Part shown: positions 35,709 to 42,775 of the stretch, in pieces
How the letters are laid out: each line of letters opens with the position of its first letter
Position numbering within the stretch: the stretch's first letter is position 1
NCBI RefSeq assembly: GCF_003555545.1
Contig: NZ_CP032157.1
Location: forward strand, 7,010,546 to 7,074,545
Direction: 5' to 3'
Length of the DNA stretch: 64,000 nucleotides
Source of the DNA: Paraflavitalea soli
GTDB lineage: Bacteria > Bacteroidota > Bacteroidia > Chitinophagales > Chitinophagaceae
Made by a program: the position numbers and the translations under genes
Notes under the pieces: model-generated
Told to the model about the DNA's origin: nothing
Databases searched by the model: none
The model's input: only the letters and a program-made list of their open reading frames with translations

Positions 35709-36404
35709 TTAGTCTTCTTTTTTCTCTTTACGTGGGTTGATGAGCAACACTTCATCTACCAGGCCATATTCCTTGGCTTCCAGGGAAGTGAGCCAGTAAT
35801 CGCGTTCGCAATCCTTTTCTACCTGTTTGTTGGTCTTGCCGGTATGGTAAGAAATGATGTCATACAGGTTCTTCTTGATCTTCTTGATCTCATTGACAGT
35901 GATCTCGATATCGCTGGCCTGGCCACCGATGGCGCCACTGGGCTGGTGCAGCATTACGCGGCTGTGTTTTAAGGCAGTACGCTTGCCCTTGGTACCTGCG
36001 CAAAGCAGGATGGCTGACATAGAAGCTGCCATACCGATACAGATGGTAGATACGTCGGGGGTGATGTATTGCATGGTATCATATACGCCGAGACCGGAGT
36101 ACACGCTACCGCCGGGGGAGTTGATATACATCTGGATATCGCGGGTACGATCGGTACTTTCCAGGAATAATAACTGGGCTGTTACGATATTGGCTACTTC
36201 ATCATTAATGGGATAGCCAAGGAAGATGATCCTGTCCATCATCAGACGGCTGTATACGTCCATTACGGCCACATTCATAGGGCGTTCTTCAATGATATTG
36301 GGCGTAAGGTTGGTTACCTGGTATTTTTGGTAATCATTCAACGTATTGCTGGAGATACCCCTGTGCTTCACTGCATATTTTTCAAATTCTTTGCTGAGGT
36401 TCAT
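35709..36404 (-). CDS. clpP: ClpP-family protease, paralogue 2
   Basis: 231 residues from ATG 36404; a TTG ten codons upstream is less likely. The triad is Ser128 (GMAASMSA), His153 (VMLHQPSG) and Asp in CERDYWLTSLEAKEYG. The longer N-terminus (NLSKEFEKYAVKHRG) matches Bacteroidota ClpP. It is the first clpP after the foreign nuclease gene, so its promoter may have changed from read-through of tig to a local one. Confidence 0.96.
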   Translation of the reverse strand: MNLSKEFEKYAVKHRGISSNTLNDYQKYQVTNLTPNIIEERPMNVAVMDVYSRLMMDRIIFLGYPINDEVANIVTAQLLFLESTDRTRDIQMYINSPGGSVYSGLGVYDTMQYITPDVSTICIGMAASMSAILLCAGTKGKRTALKHSRVMLHQPSGAIGGQASDIEITVNEIKKIKKNLYDIISYHTGKTNKQVEKDCERDYWLTSLEAKEYGLVDEVLLINPRKEKKED

Positions 36405-36581
36405 AAGATTTTTCCTAATTGATTTAGTGAGCAATTTAAGTCATTTGGCAAATCAATTACCGTGCTATATAAAAAATCGGACATTTTGCCATAAAAGCAA
36501 GTCAGGACAAGTAAAATATGGGGCGCTGGCTGTTAATTATGGCAGGGCGGAAATTAAGGAAAGTGGAGGGTAGGGTGAGGA

Positions 36582-36612
36582 TTTGGTATTTAAAGAATAA
36601 GTTATATATTTG
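36582..36612 (+). promoter_or_regulatory. Canonical Bacteroidota promoter pointing away from clpP
   Basis: TTTG at 36582-36585, a 19-bp spacer, then TATATTTG at 36605-36612, an exact fit to the TTTG-N19-TAnnTTTG consensus. It faces right, with no ORF downstream on the plus strand, only a highly structured 70-bp stretch. Confidence 0.7.
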
Positions 36613-36617
36613 TGGTG

Positions 36618-36690
36618 CATCGGGCCACTGGCCTGGCGCCTAAGCAGCAGGGCGATCGCTCCATTCGGGGTGATCGCCCTGACTGTTTAC
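36618..36690 (+). ncRNA. Candidate small RNA or antisense RNA next to the nuclease gene
   Basis: Directly downstream of the canonical promoter. The predicted RNA has a small stem (GGCC-ACT-GGCC), a palindrome GGCGCC, then a 15-bp hairpin at 36648-36681 (arms CAGGGCGATCGCTCC and GGGGTGATCGCCCTG, loop ATTC; two G-U type pairs). The end overlaps the last codons of the minus-strand nuclease gene (stop 36687), so it could act as an antisense RNA. There is no strong U-run. I do not recognise a known RNA family. Confidence 0.4.
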
Positions 36691-37208
36691 AGGCAGTTTA
36701 AAACAGTATAGAATTTCTTAGTATTGATCATTTTTCTAGGAATGATCAGCAAGTTATTGTCATGAGTAATGATCCAGGCTTCCCTGATACTTCTGTTTCG
36801 GTCAGTTTGTAAAGTTGATAGCAGCGCTTCTTTGATGTGACTAAATGAATAAGTAGCCTGATACAAATTAATGATAACCATTTCCACTTTTTGTTGAGCA
36901 GCCCGGTATATAGCATCTTTTAAGGCAGTTTTTGTTACCTCTTTCTTTTGAGGTGTTTTTATGTCAGCAACCTTATTAGATATTCTTACATCTGGATTTT
37001 TGTTGCCAAATACATCTGGCAATAACATCTGTCTTAATACAGTTTCTTCCCGATCAAGGCAGGGTAATAGCTGAAGTCGGTATCCCTTTTGAGCGAGTAA
37101 TTTACATGCCTGCAAATTATCTTCTAATTCATCCTCTCCATGCAAAGGATGCAAATCTACCCAACCGCCAGATATGGATTCATAAACCCTTATGTACTGT
37201 AACTCCAT
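36687..37208 (-). CDS. Lone CdiA-CT-like nuclease (toxin-like) protein
   Basis: 173 residues. The central part GNKNPDVRISNKVADIKTP and QQKVEMVIINL follows the pattern of CdiA C-terminal tRNase-type nuclease domains (NPD...D-x-K-x-P, then A...Q...VIINL). The N-terminus LLAQKGYRLQLLPCLD is the leading segment usually seen in stand-alone Bacteroidota copies. No signal peptide, no adhesin part, and no adjacent antitoxin or immunity gene. The gene is clearly more AT-rich than its neighbours, suggesting transfer. It sits between tig and clpP, which are normally adjacent. Enzyme activity is unproven. Confidence 0.6.
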   Translation of the reverse strand: MELQYIRVYESISGGWVDLHPLHGEDELEDNLQACKLLAQKGYRLQLLPCLDREETVLRQMLLPDVFGNKNPDVRISNKVADIKTPQKKEVTKTALKDAIYRAAQQKVEMVIINLYQATYSFSHIKEALLSTLQTDRNRSIREAWIITHDNNLLIIPRKMINTKKFYTVLNCL

Positions 37209-37329
37209 GCGCTATAACTACAAGATGAGGAATGGTAGTTAAGCTTTGATCTGCATGGATATGTTGAAGGATGCCAAATATATCAATAATCGGGTATTCT
37301 TTTGTGTAATGTTTGGAGTGGAGGGCAAA

Positions 37330-37362
37330 CAAAAAAGCCATCCCGATTTCAGTCGGGATGGC
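37330..37362 (-). terminator. Terminator of tig
   Basis: GCCATCCCGA stem, loop TTTCAG, TCGGGATGGC stem, then TTTTTTGT on the minus strand, 28 bp after the tig stop. It separates tig from the downstream nuclease and clp genes. Confidence 0.93.
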
Positions 37363-37389
37363 TTGTATCTGATAAAGGCTTCTTATCTA

Positions 37390-38772
37390 TTAATGATGGT
37401 GATGCTGGTGCTTTTCCAGTTCTTTGGTAAACTCTTCAACAGTTACCGGTTTTTCGGTAGCGTTTACTTGGGTTTCGGCCCAGGCAAATACCTTCTCTGT
37501 CTGGATGCGATGGTAAGCATCTTCCACAAACTTCCTGTCCTGCATCATACGGTTGATGTAATCAGCCACCCAGGGTTGTTCTTCAGCACCGGCACCCATA
37601 TTGCCCATGTAGCTGAACAATTGATTTTTAGCAAAAGCCTGAAGGTCTTCGGGCTTCACTTCGATGTTGTTTTCGCGTACCAGCTTATCAATGATCAAAG
37701 TCCATTTCAACTGATTGGCAAATGTGGGGAATTCCTGTTCTGCTTCAGCTTCGGTTTTGAGCTGCTCGCCACCTTGCTGAATCCAGCGTTTCAGGAATGT
37801 TTCGGGGAAATCAATTTTGGTATGGTCCAGCAGCACGTGGTACAACTCATGTTGCAGGTGATTGCTGCCTTGCTTATCCCAGTATGATTGCATTTCTTCC
37901 TTCACTGTATTGCGGAACTCTTCTTCAGTCTTTACATTTTTGCCGGGGAAAGCTGCTTCAAAGAACTCCTCATTGAGATCGGCTTTTTCTACCATACCCA
38001 CTTTAGTGATGAGCATGTTGAAGAACTTGTCAGCTGCAGCAGCATCGTTCTTGTCGAGGCCAAGGTCGCCGAGGATCCACTCTCTTTCCTTTACATCAAA
38101 AGCCTTGCTCAATTGCACCTGTACGGCATCATCTTTCTTTCTTCCGAGGAGTGTCTTACGGAAATCTTCTGCAAAGTATTTTACCAGCAGGGAGTTGTCT
38201 TTTTTAATCCCACCTTCTACTTCATTGCCTTCTTCGTCTGTTTCTGTGAAGGTTACATTCAGCACATTGTCGTCGCCGGTTACAGTTTCGGGATCAGTCA
38301 TTTTACCATGACGTAAACGCAAGCGATCAACTTCCTCATTGATCATTTCTTCCGTAATGTTTACTTTATAGCGGGTAGTTTTTTCTTTGGCCAGGTCGGC
38401 TATTTTAAAGTCAGGCTTCAAACCTACTTCAAAAGCGAAGGCGTATTCTGTGGGCTCGTTTACGTTCAGTTGACGGGCATCATTTTCTGGCAAAGGCAGG
38501 GGCTGGGCAAAGATCTCCAGCTTTTCATTCTGCATGAAGTCGGTCAATTGCTTTTCTACTGTTCTCAGTACTTCGTCGGTGAAAACGGACTGGCCATGCA
38601 TTTTTTTGATCATGCCGGCGGGTACCATTCCTTTCCTAAAACCTGGTATATTGGCAGTTTTGCTATAATTCTTCAGGGCTTTTTCAAAAGAAGGCAGGTA
38701 ATCTTCTTTGGCCACTTTAACAGTGATCCTGTCATTAAGCAGGCCTATATTCTCTCTGGTAACTGTTGCCAT
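37390..38772 (-). CDS. tig: Trigger factor, ribosome-associated chaperone
   Basis: 460 residues from ATG 38772; eight further in-frame codons upstream begin at a weaker start. The ribosome-docking signature is IPGFRKGMVP (near residue 44). A degenerate PPIase region and a long helical C-terminal chaperone domain follow. The very end reads KHQHHHH, a natural His-rich tail that could bind metal. It works on nascent chains and in other bacteria is linked in operon with clpP and clpX; here it has its own terminator. Confidence 0.96.
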   Translation of the reverse strand: MATVTRENIGLLNDRITVKVAKEDYLPSFEKALKNYSKTANIPGFRKGMVPAGMIKKMHGQSVFTDEVLRTVEKQLTDFMQNEKLEIFAQPLPLPENDARQLNVNEPTEYAFAFEVGLKPDFKIADLAKEKTTRYKVNITEEMINEEVDRLRLRHGKMTDPETVTGDDNVLNVTFTETDEEGNEVEGGIKKDNSLLVKYFAEDFRKTLLGRKKDDAVQVQLSKAFDVKEREWILGDLGLDKNDAAAADKFFNMLITKVGMVEKADLNEEFFEAAFPGKNVKTEEEFRNTVKEEMQSYWDKQGSNHLQHELYHVLLDHTKIDFPETFLKRWIQQGGEQLKTEAEAEQEFPTFANQLKWTLIIDKLVRENNIEVKPEDLQAFAKNQLFSYMGNMGAGAEEQPWVADYINRMMQDRKFVEDAYHRIQTEKVFAWAETQVNATEKPVTVEEFTKELEKHQHHHH

Positions 38773-38812
38773 ATTGCTTTTTTTATTGGGGTGCAAAAGT
38801 ACGGGAAAAATC

Positions 38813-38850
38813 TGAAGTCAGAAGTCGGTAAGTCCGGAAGTCTGAAAGTC
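38813..38850. repeat. Heptad array, GAAGTC family
   Basis: Five units of 7-8 bp such as AGAAGTC, CGGAAGTC and TGAAAGTC upstream of tig, followed by the palindrome TCCCGATAGCCATCGGGA. It lies in the 190-bp gap between the universal stress protein stop and tig. Confidence 0.75.
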
Positions 38851-38963
38851 CGTCCCGATAGCCATCGGGAGGAAAACCTGGAATTCTGGGAGACTGGGGG
38901 CTGGAAATCAAAGGAAATATAACCCTTCAGTTTCTGGAGGAGGGGATGTAATTTATTGATTAC

Positions 38964-39779
38964 CTATTCTTTATCCTGCAGCACCAGCAAGGGTATCCTG
39001 GTTTCATAAGCCATGGCCGCAGTACGGCTTTTGGAGAAAATACGCTCAAAAAAGGTATGGGTATGGGCTACCATCACCAGCAATTCACTGGCATGGTGTT
39101 GCAGGTATTCATTGATGCCCTGGGTGACAGAATTATTGGTAACATTTACAAACTCGTGGTCATAACCGCTGAAAGTTCTTTCTGTACTTTTCCTACCTGC
39201 CAGTTCTTCTATTTTAACGGTGTCTTTTTGTACGTGCAATACATGTATCCGAGCGCCCAGTGTTTGGGCTATTTTCAACAAGGGCGTGAAAAGACTGCCG
39301 CTGGTTTTATAGGTGAAATCGCTGGCATACGTGATATGCTGTACAGGCTTGTAGCCTGCATCATGGGGAATAATGAGGACGGGTATTTTGACCTTCCGGA
39401 TCACATTGGTGGTGGTACTACCAATGATCTTATCCAGCCCGCCGGCCCCCTTCATACCCATTACAACCATGTCGATGGGTTGTTCTTTGGTAAGCTCTTT
39501 GATCTCATCGGATGCAATACCGATACGTACCAGTGATTCTACCTGTATTCCGTAGGTGGTATGGAGATGATCAGCTTCCTTTTTCAGAAGGGCCTCATTT
39601 TCCTGCTGCATTTCATCGGCGGTTACCATTACATAGGGCACTTCACTCACGGGGGTAGGCAACATATAGGCGTGGAACAGCAACAGGCGGCTATTGAAGA
39701 GCCTGGCCAACTCGGCAGCATACACCGAGGCATTGCGTGAAACAGCAGAAAAATCTACGGGAACGAGTATCGTTTGCAT
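38964..39779 (-). CDS. Universal stress protein, tandem USP domains
   Basis: 271 residues from ATG 39779 (MQTILVPVDFS); a longer frame upstream has no family features. The first UspA domain (1-145) has the ATP-binding pattern GMKGAGGLDKIIGSTTTNVIRK. The second domain (150-271) retains the fold (ITYASDF) but ends with VMVAHTHTFFERIFSKSRTAAMAYE, lacking the glycine-rich loop, so only the first is likely to bind ATP. It is a cytosolic stress protein without a specific assigned role. Confidence 0.9.
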   Translation of the reverse strand: MQTILVPVDFSAVSRNASVYAAELARLFNSRLLLFHAYMLPTPVSEVPYVMVTADEMQQENEALLKKEADHLHTTYGIQVESLVRIGIASDEIKELTKEQPIDMVVMGMKGAGGLDKIIGSTTTNVIRKVKIPVLIIPHDAGYKPVQHITYASDFTYKTSGSLFTPLLKIAQTLGARIHVLHVQKDTVKIEELAGRKSTERTFSGYDHEFVNVTNNSVTQGINEYLQHHASELLVMVAHTHTFFERIFSKSRTAAMAYETRIPLLVLQDKE

Positions 39780-39984
39780 ACTGGAAGGTTTGTATAAAGT
39801 TACCAAAGGTTGGCCGTAACGAATCACCAAAAAACGAATACCTGCAGGGGAGATACCAGGCTGGTACGATGCATGAATGCAATGGCAACAGGCTTCTGCG
39901 GGCACAGGACTATGTTAAGCTGCCTGGAAAACCTGGTATGGAGTGGGTAGATTATTGCCCAATCCGGGATGCGTACGGGAGGAG

Positions 39985-40704
39985 CTATATCATTTTCCCT
40001 TTTACAATTTTCATAAGCTCGGGTTTGTAATTCTCTCCGGCTACGATCTCGGCTGTAATGCCTTTTAGTAATACCCGGTTGCCTTCGATGCCGGTTATCC
40101 GGTCTATGGCAATGATAAAGGATTTATGTACGCGAATGAATTGCCTGGCGGGTAGCCTTTCTTCGATGTCTTTCATGGCAGAGTAAACAAGGATCTTTTT
40201 GCCTCCTGCGTATATGGCGATATAGTTCTTCATGCCTTCGATATAATCGATATCGGCCAGGTTTATTTTCAGGAGCTTGCCTTTGGATTCTGTTTTTACA
40301 AATATATAGTCATCGACTGGCTGTTCTTTGACGGGTTCTGCAGCAGCATTGTTCAGGGCGGTGGCCGCTTTCTGTACGGCTGCCAGGAATCGTGGCAGGC
40401 GGATGGGCTTCAATAAATAATCCACTACATCGAGATCATAACCTTCCAGGGCAAATTCACTGTAGGCGGTGGTAAGGATAACCTTCGATTTTCCGTTGAT
40501 GGACCGGACAAAGTCGATGCCGGATAGTTCGGGCATCTGGATATCTAAAAATATGAGGTCCACTTTTTGGGTGGCTACAATTTGCAATGCTTCCAGGGGA
40601 TTGGTGGTGGAGGCTACCAATTGCAGCAAGGGAGTTTGACCAATGTAATGGAGCAGGATGTCCAAAGCATGTTGTTCATCATCAACGATAAGGCAGCGTA
40701 TCAT
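39985..40704 (-). CDS. LytTR-family response regulator
   Basis: 239 residues. The receiver domain has VDDE at 7-10, phospho-acceptor Asp54 (IFLDIQMPEL) and Lys in LLKPIRL. The LytTR DNA-binding domain (about 135-239) has YIEGMKNYIAIY and RVHKSFIIAIDRI. It is the second gene of a two-gene unit: its ATG overlaps the TGA of the sensor kinase by 4 bp, indicating translational coupling. The target genes are unknown. Confidence 0.95.
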   Translation of the reverse strand: MIRCLIVDDEQHALDILLHYIGQTPLLQLVASTTNPLEALQIVATQKVDLIFLDIQMPELSGIDFVRSINGKSKVILTTAYSEFALEGYDLDVVDYLLKPIRLPRFLAAVQKAATALNNAAAEPVKEQPVDDYIFVKTESKGKLLKINLADIDYIEGMKNYIAIYAGGKKILVYSAMKDIEERLPARQFIRVHKSFIIAIDRITGIEGNRVLLKGITAEIVAGENYKPELMKIVKGKMI

Positions 40705-41834
40705 AGTGAATGGATGGTTAGTTGTGTGGTGTAAAGATCGTGTTCGTCTTTTATAAGCAGGGAATATTGGTCTTTATAGGCAAGATCGAGCCTTTTTTTG
40801 ATGTTGTCGAGACCAATGCCAGTGGAAAGTTCTTTGGGGCCTGTTTTCTTTTTGTTGCGACAAAAGAATTGCAGGTTGTTGTGCTCAATAGTGAGTTTTA
40901 TATCAATGGGATATTGGGTGCTTTTGAGATCGCCGTGTTTAAAGGCATTTTCTACAATGGTGATCAGCACAAAGGGAATGATGGTGATACCATTGACAAC
41001 GCCATTCACTTCAAAGTTTACCAGCAGGTTATTGCTAAACCTCAACTGATGTATCCTGATCACATTGCGCACATGCTCTATTTCGTCTTTCAGGGCTGCT
41101 TTGCCTGCTTTTATATTTTGCTCACTCAAAGCATACCGCATAATATCGCTCAAGGTGAGTATGCCCTCGGATAGTTCAGTAGAGTAGGGAAGGGATTTGG
41201 CATACAGAAAGTTGAGGGTATTGTGCAGGAAATGGGGGTTGATCTGCGCTTTCAGGAAATTTAGATTGGCATTGGACTTTTCTATTTCGAGCTGTAGTTT
41301 CTCTTCTTCCAGGAGTTTCCTTTGCTTTTTTTCATCCCGGAGGTGGGCTATAAACGCGATTACAATAGAAGGTGCTGCAGAAAGTAGAAATGACATGGCA
41401 TAAAGTAACAACGCAATGGCCGGGCTCCAGGCTCCATCCGTTGCATCTACCTTCAGGTAGCCGTCTATAATGTAAAAAGTGAAAAGTATTGATGTTACCA
41501 ACAGCGATGACAGCAGGAAGTGGAAAAAACCTTTCTTTTCGGCTATCAGGTGATAAAAATGGTTGAGGCTAAAATAGTAAAACGTGGTATAAAATACAAG
41601 ACCTATTACTATGCTGATTAAGGTCCAGGCATCCATGAGATGTTTCCAGTGATCCGGATTGTTCCTTTCGGGGATCAGGAAGATGGAAAGCTCTGCGATG
41701 GTCAATATTACAATATGGATGGTAAACACCATTCCAAAAACTCTCTTAAAGGAAAACCTCTTTTTATGGGGCAATATGCTGAACAAGGTGGAAACTATTT
41801 TATTGGCTGATGATGGCTTTAAGATAGCAAACAT
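40701..41834 (-). CDS. LytS/YpdA-type sensor histidine kinase
   Basis: 377 residues from ATG 41834; a GTG three codons upstream is possible. Four transmembrane helices lie in the first 155 residues, followed by a coiled linker (KKQRKLLEEEKLQLEIEKSN). The His_kinase region has the phospho-acceptor His in LKAQINPHFLHNTLNFL, and the ATP-binding part has VENAFKHGD and GIGLDNIKKRL. It phosphorylates the adjacent LytTR regulator. No periplasmic sensor domain is visible, so the signal is probably in the membrane. Confidence 0.94.
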   Translation of the reverse strand: MFAILKPSSANKIVSTLFSILPHKKRFSFKRVFGMVFTIHIVILTIAELSIFLIPERNNPDHWKHLMDAWTLISIVIGLVFYTTFYYFSLNHFYHLIAEKKGFFHFLLSSLLVTSILFTFYIIDGYLKVDATDGAWSPAIALLLYAMSFLLSAAPSIVIAFIAHLRDEKKQRKLLEEEKLQLEIEKSNANLNFLKAQINPHFLHNTLNFLYAKSLPYSTELSEGILTLSDIMRYALSEQNIKAGKAALKDEIEHVRNVIRIHQLRFSNNLLVNFEVNGVVNGITIIPFVLITIVENAFKHGDLKSTQYPIDIKLTIEHNNLQFFCRNKKKTGPKELSTGIGLDNIKKRLDLAYKDQYSLLIKDEHDLYTTQLTIHSL

Positions 41835-41875
41835 AATGCACACGGGATTTTATAGGTGTAAAAGGTAAGAGATGG

Positions 41876-42250
41876 TCATATTTTCCGGCCACGTGTTTTC
41901 AACATCAATTCAAGTGCATCTGTTCCGGCTCCCGGAGGGATTGCTTCGAGGTTGAAGCCGGCCTGGCCGGTAGTGTTGCTGTCTTTTTCGAAAGTACTGG
42001 TAGTATCGGCTACGATAAAAAAAGTGCTGACATGCTGCCGGCACACCATTTTCGAAGGAATAATGACCTTGATGGAATTGGTTGGCGCCATGATCTTAAG
42101 CGTGGGCCTTTGTTGACTGGTATCTGTTTGGTTCCATAGAGCGATCCGCCCGGCGGGAGCAGCTGACATGTGGAGGGCCAGGGCATTGTTGGTTTGACCG
42201 TAAGCGAAATTCTTAAACAGGATGATCAGGCAGAATAATAAGCGGTACAT
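41876..42250 (-). CDS. Small secreted protein of unknown function
   Basis: 124 residues from ATG 42250, where a signal peptide begins (MYRLLFCLIILFKNFAYGQ). A longer frame upstream is not typical of coding sequence. The mature part is short, with KIMAPTNSIKVIIPSKMVCRQ and one Cys, Thr/Ser-rich near its end and closing with KTRGRKI. I see no known domain. It lies upstream of the sensor-kinase gene with a 41-bp gap, so it may be part of that transcript, perhaps as a signal or target. Confidence 0.55.
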   Translation of the reverse strand: MYRLLFCLIILFKNFAYGQTNNALALHMSAAPAGRIALWNQTDTSQQRPTLKIMAPTNSIKVIIPSKMVCRQHVSTFFIVADTTSTFEKDSNTTGQAGFNLEAIPPGAGTDALELMLKTRGRKI

Positions 42251-42534
42251 AATGTGATTTTTTTGTTTGATAGAATAGGGTGACTTAATTGATGGATCAA
42301 ACTTATAACAGGGCGGGGGGAGGGTAAAAAACGTTACACCAATCCCTGTTTTGCCGGTATAAAACCAGTTTTTGGTAGGTTTTGGCTGCTGGGAGGGGGT
42401 AAAAGTGACAATAATGCAGGTGAAAATGCTCCTATCAGGATAAGCATAGTTTTTGATCAATAGAAGGCATGTATTAGTACAAAATGGCCCATACCGGGCG
42501 CATTACTTCCAATCACCCGGTGAGAACCGGGCAT
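42251..42534. other. Intergenic stretch between the small secreted protein and tRNA-Leu
   Basis: About 280 bp with no gene that I can support. It has a G-rich run (near 42312), a CCCGG...CCGGG hairpin at about 42517-42532, and no promoter that fits the TAnnTTTG pattern well. Confidence 0.5.
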
Positions 42535-42560
42535 AAAAAAACAGGTGCTGCAAACACCTG
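42535..42560 (-). terminator. Terminator of tRNA-Leu
   Basis: CAGGTG and CACCTG stem arms with loop CTGCAAA; on the minus strand it is followed by seven T. It lies 19 bp after the 3' end of the tRNA. Confidence 0.88.
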
Positions 42561-42578
42561 CTTTTCCCTGATTTTTAG

Positions 42579-42660
42579 TGCGGATGACAGGAATCGAACC
42601 TGCATGGGTCGCCCCGCTAGATCCTAAGTCTAGTGCGTCTGCCAGTTTCGCCACATCCGC
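42579..42660 (-). tRNA. tRNA-Leu (anticodon TAG)
   Basis: Acceptor arms GCGGATG and CATCCGC with discriminator A; anticodon arm CTAGA-CTTAGGA-TCTAG with anticodon TAG reading CTA and other CTN codons; variable arm GGG-CGA-CCC; T arm with GGTTCGATTCC. The length is 82 nt and CCA is not encoded. This is a complete class II tRNA. Confidence 0.97.
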
Positions 42661-42775
42661 AAGCGCTGAAATGCCTTTTTTACCTTGTAAAGGGTTAAAA
42701 GGAGTGCAAAAGTAGGAGATTTAAGAGAAAACAGAAAAACACTTTCTTTTACTGTAAATTCGTTTGTATAGAAAT

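Noticed and set aside
37246-37887. Plus-strand reading frame opposite tig and its terminator
   Set aside because: It reads through the tig terminator and antisense to trigger factor; hydrophobic and His/Phe-rich composition is typical of a shadow frame.
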